Source: CAILAD01 sp964397085
GTDB taxonomy: Bacteria > Patescibacteriota > Saccharimonadia > CAILAD01 > BJGX01
DNA length: 32,628 nt
Direction: 5' to 3'
NCBI GenBank assembly: GCA_964397085.1
Contig: CAYNHH010000005.1
Location: forward strand, 1 to 32,628
Numbering within the stretch: the first letter of the stretch is position 1; each line of letters begins with the position of its first letter. The notes beneath the pieces were generated by a model that saw only the letters and a list, made by a program, of their open reading frames with translations, made no database searches and was not told where the DNA came from. Shown here one piece after another: positions 20,616 through 28,836 of the stretch. Both the position numbers and the translations under genes were made by a program.

Positions 20616-21698
20616 ATGAATAATATTCAACCTCGAACCCAATTTCAACGGAATTCACTAAGTGAAAATATTGCATTAACCTTTGCTTTGCCTGTGGGTC
20701 TACTGTTTACACTAGTTTGGTTTATTATCTTTTATAGTTTTCATATCCCCATGCCAATAATTGGCTGGCCGTCAATTGGCAGTGCTACTCTCATTAATTC
20801 TGGCATAATAACTTTTATTGGTTTTATACTTGGCTATCTACGTGGTCAAAAATCACTTCAACCTCATGAAAGATTACAGCTTAAGAAATCAAAATTAATC
20901 TTTGATTGTTTGACCCTTGCAACTGCATATACAATCATTTCAATTGTACTCACTGCGGTAGCAGTCTTTGGTATAAGTGAGGCATTCAAGGGCGTTTTAT
21001 TACCAACGCTTTCATCGGCTGTCACAGTTGGGGTGTTTGCGGCGCTTGCAGCATACAGCATTCTTAGTATTTCAGTTAAGATTAAAAGTAATGACATAGT
21101 TAATGCACTTACACTTTTTATAGTGGGTGGGGTATTTATTAGTATGGCGACATCGCAGAACCCATACTGGTGGCAGGTGAATTTTTCGAGTTTGGGCACA
21201 ACAGATAGCGCTTCAGCCTTTGCATTCAATATTACTTTAATACTTTCTGGGTTACTACTGCTTTGTCTTACTGATTACCTGTTGAATAATCTGGAGATTA
21301 TCATGCAAGGTAACAAGTCTGGCGCAAAATTTCGCACAAATGCGATTCGATACTTGTTTATTTTTATAAGCATTTGTTTGATGGGAGTTGGTCTTTTTCC
21401 TTGGAATATTCATCCATTCCTTCACAACTTTTCCGCATATTCACTTGTGCTAGGATTTGGAGTACTTATTATTTCACTAAAGTGGCTCATTCCTACACTT
21501 AGTAAATCATTCTTTGCAAACTCTTATGCTATTCTCGTGACTCTACTTATAAGCTTTCTACTGTGGCAACCATTTGGCTACTTTAATCAGACTGCTTTTG
21601 AACTCATAGCTTTTAGTTTGACTTTTGTATGGTTGATACTCTTCCTGCGCACAGTCGGTAACATGCGAGACCTCAGTAGTGCTGGAAGTGCGCAATGA
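20616..21698 (+). CDS. Polytopic membrane protein, paralogue 1 (DUF998-like)
   Basis: 360 aa with about nine predicted helices. The segment NPYWWQVNFSSLGTTDSAS followed by AFAFNITLILSGLLLL (about 181-215) resembles the central motif of DUF998 membrane proteins, whose function is unknown; this match is from memory and moderate. Other features: GWPSIGSATLINS near helix 2 and LFPWNIHPFLH after helix 6. It is about half identical by eye to the next gene along its whole length and overlaps it by ATGA (21695-21698), so this is a tandem duplication with coupled translation, possibly giving a heterodimer. The predicted start is leaderless. Confidence 0.88.
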   Translation: MNNIQPRTQFQRNSLSENIALTFALPVGLLFTLVWFIIFYSFHIPMPIIGWPSIGSATLINSGIITFIGFILGYLRGQKSLQPHERLQLKKSKLIFDCLTLATAYTIISIVLTAVAVFGISEAFKGVLLPTLSSAVTVGVFAALAAYSILSISVKIKSNDIVNALTLFIVGGVFISMATSQNPYWWQVNFSSLGTTDSASAFAFNITLILSGLLLLCLTDYLLNNLEIIMQGNKSGAKFRTNAIRYLFIFISICLMGVGLFPWNIHPFLHNFSAYSLVLGFGVLIISLKWLIPTLSKSFFANSYAILVTLLISFLLWQPFGYFNQTAFELIAFSLTFVWLILFLRTVGNMRDLSSAGSAQ

Positions 21699-22771
21699 AA
21701 GATTCTCACCTCCTAAAGGCACAACCTGATCGTGATAGCTTGGCCGAAAACCTCGCACTTACTCTTGCTCTCCCAGCTGGACTAGTAGCTGCAGTGTGCT
21801 GGTTTTTATTGTTTTATTCTACCCATGCACCTATTGGAGTTGCTGGCTGGCCTGCAATTGGGGTAGCAACACTAATTAATGCGAGTGTGATTACCTTTGT
21901 AGGCTTTCTTTTTGGCTATATACGAGGCCAGAAAGCACTTAATGATTCAGACCGGATTCAGTTGAGTAAGCCTAAGAAGGTCTTTGACTATTCCATATTG
22001 GCTCTAGGGTATTCAATTATCGCTGTGGTAATAACTGCCCTAGCAATTACCCTATTTTCTCGAGCATTCATTGATGTTAAAATGCCTGCATTCTCGGCTG
22101 CACTGGTAGTTGCTGTTTTTGCAACGATTAATACTTACGCGATACTTTCTATATCAGTGAAGTTACAAGCCCGAGATATAGTCAATGCTCTAACGCTCTT
22201 CATAACGGCTGGCGTAGTGGGTAGTATGACTTCTTCTCCCAATAGGTACTGGTGGGAGATCAATTTTTCGAGCCTTGGTACTACCAGTACGGCCTCAGCA
22301 TATGCATTTAATGTGACTCTGGTACTTTCGGGTCTGTTACTCCTCTGTCTCACAGATTTCTTACTCCAAGACTTACAAAAAATTATCAAGGGTAGTGCTT
22401 CAAGTAAAAAACGGCGTACTCAGATAGTAAAGTATCTGTTTGTACTCATTAGTCTTAGCCTTGCAGGGGTTGGACTATTTCCTTGGGATATTCACCCTCT
22501 ACTACATACGGGCTCAGCCTACCTACTCATCATTTGGTTTGCAGGCATGATACTCGGTCTAAGATGGCTCATACCTAATCTAAGTAAATCATTTTTTGCT
22601 AACTCGTATATTATTCTTGTCGTCTTAGTACTTAGCTTTATGCTCTGGAGACCTTTACATTATTTTGACCAGACCGCTTTTGAGCTGATTGCCTTTTGTC
22701 TTACATTTATTTGGCTCGTGCTATTCTTGCGAACTATTACTAATATGAGAGAGCTCATAGAAAGTAAGTAA
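21695..22771 (+). CDS. Polytopic membrane protein, paralogue 2 (DUF998-like)
   Basis: 358 aa, nine or so helices, co-linear with the previous protein: SLAENLALTLALPAGL, GWPAIGVATLINASVITF, NRYWWEINFSSLGTTST, FPWDIHPLLH and LSKSFFANSY all have counterparts there. The most conserved stretches are the WWxxNFSSLGTT loop and the SKSFFANSY loop, likely the functional core. Function unknown. It ends the two-gene unit; the next gene has its own promoter at 22801-22829. No clear terminator was seen between. Confidence 0.88.
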   Translation: MKDSHLLKAQPDRDSLAENLALTLALPAGLVAAVCWFLLFYSTHAPIGVAGWPAIGVATLINASVITFVGFLFGYIRGQKALNDSDRIQLSKPKKVFDYSILALGYSIIAVVITALAITLFSRAFIDVKMPAFSAALVVAVFATINTYAILSISVKLQARDIVNALTLFITAGVVGSMTSSPNRYWWEINFSSLGTTSTASAYAFNVTLVLSGLLLLCLTDFLLQDLQKIIKGSASSKKRRTQIVKYLFVLISLSLAGVGLFPWDIHPLLHTGSAYLLIIWFAGMILGLRWLIPNLSKSFFANSYIILVVLVLSFMLWRPLHYFDQTAFELIAFCLTFIWLVLFLRTITNMRELIESK

Positions 22772-22800
22772 GGTACCTGCTGCATGTAAAGTCATAATAC

Positions 22801-22829
22801 TTGTGACGATATATTATGTAGTTTATAAT
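22801..22829 (+). promoter_or_regulatory. Promoter of the first HdeD-like gene
   Basis: TTGTGA (22801-22806), 17-base spacer, TATAAT (22824-22829); predicted start near 22836, leader about 30 bases with AGGAGA before the ATG. Confidence 0.7.
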
Positions 22830-22865
22830 GTAATCAAGTTAACAAAATAATTTAGGAGAAAAAGT

Positions 22866-23420
22866 ATGGAAACTGCAGCTGTAGTTGCACCACCGAGCCA
22901 AGGCTCACTGATCGTTCGCGGTATCGTTAATATATTATTAGGTCTCATAGCCTTCACATGGCCAGGTCTCACCTTGTATATACTAGTTATTGTTTTTGCA
23001 TTGAATCTATTAATATCGGGTGTTTTCACCGTCTTCCGTCCTTTGGTAGAAAAAAATTCTAATCATGCCATACTTACAGTAATTCTTGGAATACTAAGTA
23101 TCATGGTAGGCTTCTATCTACTCGGTAGACCCGTACTTACTGCAGAAATCCTTGCCTTACTTGTAGCTTTCTGGGCACTACTGATGGGAATGGCTGATCT
23201 TTTCTTGGGTTTTGGCGACTCAAGCGCAAGTGCAGGGTATAGATTCTTATTTGTACTAGTAGGGTTTGTCTCAATTCTATTTGGGCTCTATCTACTCTTC
23301 TATCCAATCGCAAGTCTTGTGACATTCATATGGGTAGTTGGCGTGTACGCCTTCATTACCGGCATCGTTTATATTGTTGCTAGCTTCTTCTTGCCAAAGG
23401 CAAAGACTAGTAAGAAATAG
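22866..23420 (+). CDS. HdeD-family (DUF308) membrane protein 1
   Basis: 184 aa with six short predicted helices arranged as repeated pairs, the HdeD/DUF308 layout. Conserved marks: RGIVNILLGLIAFTWPGLTL (residues 18-37), ILGILSIMVGFYLLGRP, LVAFWALLMGMADLFLG and VGFVSILFGLYLLFYP. In enterobacteria HdeD is an acid-resistance membrane protein; in other phyla the role is unknown. The start is supported by AGGAG at 22854-22858. Its own promoter and the terminator at 23442-23472 make it a single-gene unit. Confidence 0.92.
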   Translation: METAAVVAPPSQGSLIVRGIVNILLGLIAFTWPGLTLYILVIVFALNLLISGVFTVFRPLVEKNSNHAILTVILGILSIMVGFYLLGRPVLTAEILALLVAFWALLMGMADLFLGFGDSSASAGYRFLFVLVGFVSILFGLYLLFYPIASLVTFIWVVGVYAFITGIVYIVASFFLPKAKTSKK

Positions 23421-23441
23421 TATAGCTCAGCTGCTATTTAA

Positions 23442-23472
23442 AAAATGCGCCTCGTTCTCGTGGCGCATTTTT
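23442..23472 (+). terminator. Intrinsic terminator after the first HdeD-like gene
   Basis: 10-bp perfect stem AAAATGCGCC (23442-23451) with GGCGCATTTT (23462-23471), 10-base loop, then further Ts. Confidence 0.9.
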
Positions 23473-23544
23473 GTTGTTCTACTATTTGCTAAGCAGTGCA
23501 GATGCTACTACAATAATAAGTAATAACTAAGTAAAGAGGACCAA

Positions 23545-24108
23545 ATGATTCTTGAGTACGTAAATACCCCCACCCGAAGCGCACTAGCCTGGAGAGGGCT
23601 TGCAAATGTTTTATTGGGACTAGTTATTTTGGTATGGCCCCAAGTGAGTGTATATGTAGTGATTATATTTTTTGCACTCAATATTATACTTGTAGGACTA
23701 TTCTCAATTCTTGAGCCGTTATTTGATAAGAGTAACCAACATGCATTTCTTACTGTTGTAATTGGAATACTCAGCGTAGCCTTTGGGGTATATCTTATTA
23801 TTAAGCCTGAGTTTGCGGCTGGCATTGCGGGGATACTTATAGGATTCTGGGCGTTACTATTTGGAATACATGACCTAGTAGTGTCTTACGAAGCCATCAA
23901 AGTTAAATTCAAATTTGCCTGGGTGCTGGTAGTAACAGGTGTTGTTTCTGTCATATTTGGCGTCTATATGCTTCTCTCTCCCGTGCAAGGAATCTTGCAC
24001 ATAGTATGGGTAATTGGTCTATATGCCGTTGCGGTTGGTTCAATACTATTACTATCTAGCCTTTTTATGAAATCATCTAAAACGAAAGTGAGTGTTAAAA
24101 ATGCCTAA
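23545..24108 (+). CDS. HdeD-family (DUF308) membrane protein 2
   Basis: 187 aa, six short helices, paralogue of the gene at 22866: RGLANVLLGLVILVWPQVSV (19-38), IGILSVAFGVYLIIKPE, LIGFWALLFGIHDLVV, VTGVVSVIFGVYMLLSP. AGAGGA about 6 bases before the ATG is the ribosome site. It overlaps the following membrane-protein gene, so the two are probably co-translated. The two HdeD copies are separated by a terminator and so may be regulated separately. Confidence 0.9.
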   Translation: MILEYVNTPTRSALAWRGLANVLLGLVILVWPQVSVYVVIIFFALNIILVGLFSILEPLFDKSNQHAFLTVVIGILSVAFGVYLIIKPEFAAGIAGILIGFWALLFGIHDLVVSYEAIKVKFKFAWVLVVTGVVSVIFGVYMLLSPVQGILHIVWVIGLYAVAVGSILLLSSLFMKSSKTKVSVKNA

Positions 24109-25381
24109 TTCAAAGAAACCACACGTAGAGTCTAAAGCTGAGTTGCAAAAGAAAGTCCTACAGTTAGAGAATGAACTTGCAAGCACGAACGCTAAGCCAA
24201 AAGGTCACAAAGGGCGTACCTTTCTCACAGGACTTCTCGTGTTTATTACCGCTTATTTGTTTTGTACATCTATTACTGCATTTTGGTTACGTCAAACCCT
24301 ATTTGATACCAATACTTGGGTGAAGAAAACCAGCGCGATTATGCAAAACAGCTCAGTACAACAAGATATTGCCCTCAAGACTGTAGATACTATATTTAAA
24401 ACAGTAAATGTAGATCAGTATGTGGCAGAGCTTCTTCCTGAGAAGGCCAAGCCGTTGTCTGGCACAATCACTAGCTCTCTACAATCATTTAGTAATGAAC
24501 AGGTCAAGAAATTGTTGGCTACTTCACAATTTCAAGATTTCTGGAAAAATGCTAACAGGCAAGCCCATACTGCGCTTATCAAGACAATCAATACGGCCAA
24601 TCAGAAATCTCAAGACTCCGCCAAGACTGAGGTGGTATATATACAAAAAGATCAGGTAATACTTAATGTCGCACCCGTTTTGGATAACCTCAAAAGCTCA
24701 CTTGCATCTGCTGGATTGGGATTTGTAAACAATCTCAATACCTCAAGTCTTAATCTAACGATACCGCTTGCAACCATCCAGAACCTGCCAACGGTTCTAT
24801 TAGCAGTTAATACTGTTAATGGCTTAGCATTCTGGCTACCAATTATTACCCTTGTCTTTGCAGGATTAGCATTGTGGTCATCTCTAAATAAACGAAAATC
24901 ACTTATGTATGTAGGTATTGTTTCTGGGGTCTTACTTATTGTTGATATCGTTGCAGTAAATGCTGGTGGATATGCCTTTGTCACCAATCTCACTAGTGCT
25001 GTACCAGATATTAGTACTGCCTCAGGCCAAGTGATATACTCTACCATCACTAGCGACCTGCTGGGGTACTATAAAGTTGCGCTTGCTCTCATGGTCCTAA
25101 TAGTGCTCTTTACGTATCTTACAGGCACCTCTGCACCTGCTACTTGGGTACGTGATGAGATTAGCGGTCTACTTAAGGGCGAAACAAAAACTCCTGCAAT
25201 ACAGTGGCTTGGTAAGTATGCCACGCTCATTATTGGAGCTATGATTGCACTTACTGCACTACTTGTGTTAGTTGCACCATTCCGCAGTGCCCAGTTAGTA
25301 CTCATCGTTACAGTAATCGTAGGAATACTGTCAATTGTTCTTCTCGCTATTCGCAATCTGTTCGTGAAGAGCTCAAGGTAA
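24101..25381 (+). CDS. Large membrane protein with extracytoplasmic domain, unknown function
   Basis: 426 aa from ATG 24101, overlapping the HdeD-like gene by 8 bases; an in-frame GTG at 24092 is an alternative. A short charged/coiled N terminus (ESKAELQKKVLQLENELAS) precedes helix 1 (about 40-62). Then comes an exported region of about 165 residues starting LFDTNTWVKKTSAIMQNSSV, then four more helices. The DTxxWV...SxVQ pattern just after helix 1 resembles uncharacterised integral membrane proteins common in Actinobacteria (DTDRYV...VQ); that is recall, not a search. No enzymatic motif was seen. Confidence 0.88.
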   Translation: MPNSKKPHVESKAELQKKVLQLENELASTNAKPKGHKGRTFLTGLLVFITAYLFCTSITAFWLRQTLFDTNTWVKKTSAIMQNSSVQQDIALKTVDTIFKTVNVDQYVAELLPEKAKPLSGTITSSLQSFSNEQVKKLLATSQFQDFWKNANRQAHTALIKTINTANQKSQDSAKTEVVYIQKDQVILNVAPVLDNLKSSLASAGLGFVNNLNTSSLNLTIPLATIQNLPTVLLAVNTVNGLAFWLPIITLVFAGLALWSSLNKRKSLMYVGIVSGVLLIVDIVAVNAGGYAFVTNLTSAVPDISTASGQVIYSTITSDLLGYYKVALALMVLIVLFTYLTGTSAPATWVRDEISGLLKGETKTPAIQWLGKYATLIIGAMIALTALLVLVAPFRSAQLVLIVTVIVGILSIVLLAIRNLFVKSSR

Positions 25382-25422
25382 CTACCATAACTTTTTTCTT
25401 TCCAAGCTATTGCTCTTGGGTG

Positions 25423-25428
25423 TATAAT
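25423..25428 (+). promoter_or_regulatory. -10 box of the DUF7144-like gene
   Basis: TATAAT at 25423-25428, predicted start near 25435; leader about 26 bases with AAGGAGT before the ATG. The -35 is weak (TTTCCA at 18 bases). Confidence 0.5.
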
Positions 25429-25460
25429 ATAGATAGATAATAATAAGTAAGGAGTAATTT

Positions 25461-25868
25461 ATGGCAACAAAATCAAATAACGAAATGAGTGGCTGGGTAG
25501 GCTGGGCGGTCTTTGCTGGCGTACTTATGATAATGCAAGGTTTGTTTCAGGGAATTTTAGGCCTCGCTGCGTTACTAAAAAATACTATTTTTGTAGTAGG
25601 CTCTGAGAATATATTTTCAGTTAACTTTACTACCTGGGGATGGGTACATATGATCGTAGGTCTATTGATCTTGCTCGCTGGTCTATCTGTACTAAGTGGC
25701 AATATGTACGGTAGAGTGGTTGGTATATTTCTCGCAGTATTGAGTGCTTGCATGAACTTAGTCTTCTTGCCTCACTACCCAATCTGGTCAATTCTGCTAA
25801 TTGTAGTTGATATCTGTATTGTATATGCACTTATTGTGCACGGTGGAGATCTCAAAGAACTTCAGTAG
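25461..25868 (+). CDS. Four-helix membrane protein (DUF7144-like)
   Basis: 135 aa, four predicted helices. The pattern GWVGWAVFAGVLMIMQGLFQ, TTWGWVHMIVGLLILLAGL and FLPHYPIWSILLIVVDICIV matches a small membrane family frequent in Actinobacteria (DUF7144 as I recall it). Role unknown. AAGGAG ends about 7 bases before the ATG. It is a single gene with its own -10 box and the strong terminator at 25889-25916. Confidence 0.88.
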   Translation: MATKSNNEMSGWVGWAVFAGVLMIMQGLFQGILGLAALLKNTIFVVGSENIFSVNFTTWGWVHMIVGLLILLAGLSVLSGNMYGRVVGIFLAVLSACMNLVFLPHYPIWSILLIVVDICIVYALIVHGGDLKELQ

Positions 25869-25888
25869 TACTGATCTAGTCAGACTCT

Positions 25889-25916
25889 AAAAAACACCCT
25901 CAAATGGGTGTTTTTT
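25889..25916 (+). terminator. Intrinsic terminator after the DUF7144-like gene
   Basis: 11-bp perfect stem AAAAAACACCC (25889-25899) with GGGTGTTTTTT (25906-25916), 6-base loop; T-rich on both strands. Confidence 0.9.
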
Positions 25917-25932
25917 AATTAAATAATACTTT

Positions 25933-25975
25933 TATAGTATATTTCAGGTCTTTTTCAGACTAGTAATATACTATA
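25933..25975. repeat. Long inverted repeat with inner stem
   Basis: 11-bp perfect arms TATAGTATATT (25933-25943) and AATATACTATA (25965-25975) enclose GTCT (25948-25951) and AGAC (25957-25960), which pair across a symmetric 4/4 internal loop. It lies 17 bases after a terminator and about 120 bases before the secreted-protein gene, so it is either an operator or the 5' leader of that gene. Confidence 0.5.
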
Positions 25976-26094
25976 TCTATAGATTCTTCCAATGCTGCAT
26001 ACTCACTTGGCAAAACTTATTACAAGTAAAAACGTAATATGCCATAGGCAGCTAGAGAATCGTAATCAACTTAAGAGAAGGAGATGGTATAAGT

Positions 26095-26595
26095 ATGAGA
26101 ACAATGAACAAAAGAAAAACTATACTAGCAACTGGCATCGCAACGGCCGGAATGGCAAGTATATTGCTTGTTGGTGGCGTAGCATTTGCACAAACTAACA
26201 GCGGTAGTTCAAGTTTGGCACAATCGATAGCAACTAAGTTTAATCTCAATAAGGATGATGTGCAAAAAGTTATTGAGACTCAGCATCAAGATATGCAAAA
26301 ACAACACCTGGATCAACTTGTGAAAGATGGCAAGATCACTGCAGATCAAGAAACTAAGATCATTGCTAAGCAAGCAGAAATGAAACCAAAGATGGATGCA
26401 GCCCGTGATGTAACAGACCCTACTGCTCGTAAAACAGCGATGGAGGCAATTAGAACAGAAATGCAACAGTGGGCAAAAGATAATAATATTCCTAAGGGCA
26501 TCATGGGGCCACGTGGCGAACATGGTCCTGGACACAGAATGGGAATGATGAGAGGCGGAGGTGGACAGCCAGAATCTGGGCCAGATGCTAACTAA
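26095..26595 (+). CDS. Secreted helical protein with Met/His/Gly-rich tail
   Basis: 166 aa with a Sec signal peptide: a basic start (MRTMNKRK), hydrophobic core, and cleavage expected after VAFA (Ala32). The mature part has a helical repeat-like domain with LVKDGKITADQETKIIAKQ (about 75-93), like DUF2680-type secreted proteins, in which a pair of helices is joined by a DGKIT-type turn. The tail GPRGEHGPGHRMGMMRGGGG (from about 139) could bind metal. No lipobox and no membrane anchor. AAGGAG ends about 12 bases before ATG 26095; ATG 26104 is an alternative start. Function unknown. Confidence 0.88.
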   Translation: MRTMNKRKTILATGIATAGMASILLVGGVAFAQTNSGSSSLAQSIATKFNLNKDDVQKVIETQHQDMQKQHLDQLVKDGKITADQETKIIAKQAEMKPKMDAARDVTDPTARKTAMEAIRTEMQQWAKDNNIPKGIMGPRGEHGPGHRMGMMRGGGGQPESGPDAN

Positions 26596-26636
26596 GTTAA
26601 CTACAAACGGTATATCAAAAGCTACTCACTAGCAAT

Positions 26637-26671
26637 AAACTCTCGCCTTCAGACAGCGAGAGTTTGTTTTT
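26637..26671 (+). terminator. Intrinsic terminator of the secreted-protein gene
   Basis: 10-bp perfect stem AAACTCTCGC (26637-26646) with GCGAGAGTTT (26656-26665), 9-base loop, then GTTTTT. Confidence 0.9.
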
Positions 26672-26689
26672 GTATTTACAAATTGTTAC

Positions 26690-27907
26690 CTACAAAACTT
26701 CACTGTATACCTGCAGATAATCGTGTACCATTTTGGGTAGTAGAAAATTCTTGCGAACGTGTTCTTTGGCCTGGACAAAAATATCCTCATTTGGATCGTT
26801 CAATACTCGTGCGATTGCTCTTGCTGATACAAGATTATTATTAGACAAATAGTATCCAGTCTTGCCATCTAGCACTTGTAAAGAAATACCTCCTACTGGC
26901 CTACTAAATACAATCCTCTCTTTCCATAATGCTTCTGTAACTGTTAAGCCGAAGCCTTCTTTAGTGGAGTTTTGTATTACTGCTGAGGCACCGCGTTGTA
27001 GAGCATTTATTTCCTCATCATTTGCAGAGGTAACAATCTTAATATTCTGAGGGTCTACCTTTTGCGCATACTCGCTTACCTTCTCAAAATATGGCTTACC
27101 TTCTGGATCGTCCGTAGCATAGTCACCAGCCAAAACACATTGTAGTTCTGGAATTAGCTTTTTTGTTTCTTCAAATATATCAATTACCCCAATTGGGTTT
27201 TTGAATTTATCGAAGCGTGAAACTTGTAGCAGGTAGGGCTTGGTAGTGTCTATACTATATCTTTGCAAACTACTATCAATTGTACTCTGAGTTAGGTCAA
27301 TATTCTTCACACTCAACGGGTCTATTGCAGGGCAAACAATTGCAACTTTATCTTCATCTATGCCTGTGGCATAGTCTTTAAGTGAAAATATCACCTTATC
27401 AAAATATTGGTAATACTCTTGTACCCAGTCTAATATTTCTGGCTCAGCCTGAGTGATATCAATGTGACAACGCCAGATCAAGTGTTTTTCTTTGAGTGGT
27501 GGTGCCAAACCAAGCGTCTGCGGATCGTGCAGAATATACACGTCACCATCAAGTGGAATGTCTTTACTGGCAGTTACTAAATAATCCTTATACTGCTCTA
27601 GCTCTGACTTAACTGGCAACGCGCATTGACCTTGCAAACAATTATGAAGATTTTTTGTAATTGAAAAAAACTTTTCGCTTGGAGGTAATACTAACCAGTG
27701 CACATCTAGACCAAGATCTGCATATAACGGCATTTGGGCCTGTAAGAGTTCGGCTACCCCACCGCCAGTAGAAGTGGCATTGATTTCATAGATCTTTTTG
27801 CCTTGAAGCTTCTTGCTTACTGATCTTAGGTCACTCATTACCTCTGAGCCGACAACGGCTTGGTATTCTTCTAGCATATGGTGATTAAATTTGCTAACAG
27901 CTTGCAT
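26690..27907 (-). CDS. treT: GT4 glycosyltransferase, trehalose synthase (TreT)-like
   Basis: 405 aa GT-B enzyme. The TreT marks are present: N-terminal TSTGGGVAELL (45-55), LHDPQTLG (126-133), LIWRCHID (143-150), VSRFDKFKNP (229-238), and the GT4 donor-site EX7E as EGFGLTVTE (Glu317 and Glu325). TreT makes trehalose from a nucleotide-glucose and glucose, so a protectant or storage sugar is the likely product; related enzymes use other acceptors. A TACAAT box (27914-27919) ends 6 bases before the ATG: leaderless. Single-gene unit. Confidence 0.88.
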   Translation of the reverse strand: MQAVSKFNHHMLEEYQAVVGSEVMSDLRSVSKKLQGKKIYEINATSTGGGVAELLQAQMPLYADLGLDVHWLVLPPSEKFFSITKNLHNCLQGQCALPVKSELEQYKDYLVTASKDIPLDGDVYILHDPQTLGLAPPLKEKHLIWRCHIDITQAEPEILDWVQEYYQYFDKVIFSLKDYATGIDEDKVAIVCPAIDPLSVKNIDLTQSTIDSSLQRYSIDTTKPYLLQVSRFDKFKNPIGVIDIFEETKKLIPELQCVLAGDYATDDPEGKPYFEKVSEYAQKVDPQNIKIVTSANDEEINALQRGASAVIQNSTKEGFGLTVTEALWKERIVFSRPVGGISLQVLDGKTGYYLSNNNLVSARAIARVLNDPNEDIFVQAKEHVRKNFLLPKMVHDYLQVYSEVL

Positions 27908-27913
27908 TACTAC

Positions 27914-27919
27914 ATTGTA
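27914..27919 (-). promoter_or_regulatory. -10 box of the treT-like gene, leaderless
   Basis: TACAAT on the minus strand, 6 bases before the ATG at 27907. Confidence 0.55.
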
Positions 27920-27987
27920 ACCGAATTAGCTACTCTATTGAGTTATTTCGAACAAGTTTTATAAACGAACAAATCATTTACAAAACT

Positions 27988-28062
27988 TGGCTGGGACGGA
28001 AGGTGTCGAACCTTCGATCTCCTGCTCCAGAGGCAGGCGCCTTACCACTTGGCCACGTCCCA
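27988..28062 (-). tRNA. tRNA-Gln (anticodon CUG)
   Basis: Complete cloverleaf on the minus strand: acceptor stem TGGGACG with CGTCCCA, D arm around GGCCAAGTGGTAAGGC, anticodon stem CCTGC/GCAGG with loop CTCTGGA (anticodon CTG, codon CAG), T arm GAAGG-TTCGACA-CCTTC. Discriminator G73, as in bacterial tRNA-Gln, and CCA is encoded (27988-27990). It lies between treT and trmD. Confidence 0.95.
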
Positions 28063-28117
28063 TTATTTTAATCGATCAACAGGTATAGTCTAGCATTTGT
28101 TGCTAGTAATATCTAGG

Positions 28118-28792
28118 TTAGAAATCAATAAGATCTGGACGTGTCTCTTGAGTCTTCTTTATTGCTTGAGTCTTACGCCAAGCGTTGATTTTTGCATGAT
28201 TACCGTTCTTTAATTCTTCTGGTACTTTCATGCCATTAAATTCTTCAGGGCGGGTATACTGGGGGTACTCTAATAGACCAGTAGAGAAAGATTCGTCTTT
28301 GTTGGACTGATCATCACCGAGTACACCAGGAATTAACCGCACAATACTATCCGCCACGGCCATAGCTGGAATCTCTCCACCAGTCAGTACGAAGTCGCCC
28401 ATTGAAATCTCTTGGTCAACGATACTGAGTATTCGCTCATCAAAACCTTCATAGTGTCCACATAATATAATGATGTTTTCTTCATGGCTAAGTTTTTTTG
28501 CCTGCAACTGCGAATACTGTTTGCCGCGTGGTGTCATCATGAGTATTTTTGCGCTTGAATCACTTTTCTTTATACTTTCAACTGCTGCAAAAACTGGCTC
28601 ACACTTGAGTACCATTCCAGCACCACCGCCATATGGTGTATCATCAACTGTTTTACGTTTTCCTAGGCCAAAATCTCGAAGATTCACCATATGAAACTCG
28701 ACAAGCTTTTTGTCTTGAGCCTTCCACATCATTGATGTGCTGAGTACAGTCTCGAACATTTCTGGAAATAATGTAATAATGTGTATTTTCAT
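28118..28792 (-). CDS. trmD: tRNA (guanine-37 N1)-methyltransferase
   Basis: 224 aa SPOUT methyltransferase that methylates G37 of tRNAs using S-adenosylmethionine and prevents +1 frameshifts. The start MKIHIITLFPEMF is typical. DDTPYGGGAGMV, LCGHYEGFDERI (about 110-121) and the trefoil-knot SAM region MGDFVLTGGEIPAMAVADS are present, and the C-terminal EYPQYTRP follows. It is 44 bases downstream of khpA. No Shine-Dalgarno site is evident. rimM, which normally sits between rpsP/khpA and trmD, is absent, and rplS does not follow. Confidence 0.97.
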   Translation of the reverse strand: MKIHIITLFPEMFETVLSTSMMWKAQDKKLVEFHMVNLRDFGLGKRKTVDDTPYGGGAGMVLKCEPVFAAVESIKKSDSSAKILMMTPRGKQYSQLQAKKLSHEENIIILCGHYEGFDERILSIVDQEISMGDFVLTGGEIPAMAVADSIVRLIPGVLGDDQSNKDESFSTGLLEYPQYTRPEEFNGMKVPEELKNGNHAKINAWRKTQAIKKTQETRPDLIDF

Positions 28793-28836
28793 AATAGTGA
28801 GGCTTTATATCTTGTTTGGGCAAGGACAATACCAGA

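Noticed and set aside
28090..28106. Hairpin CTAGCA-TTTGT-TGCTAG between trmD and tRNA-Gln taken as a terminator
   Set aside because: No T-tract on either strand and only 6 bp; it may be a 3' structure or tRNA-processing context, but I cannot support a role.
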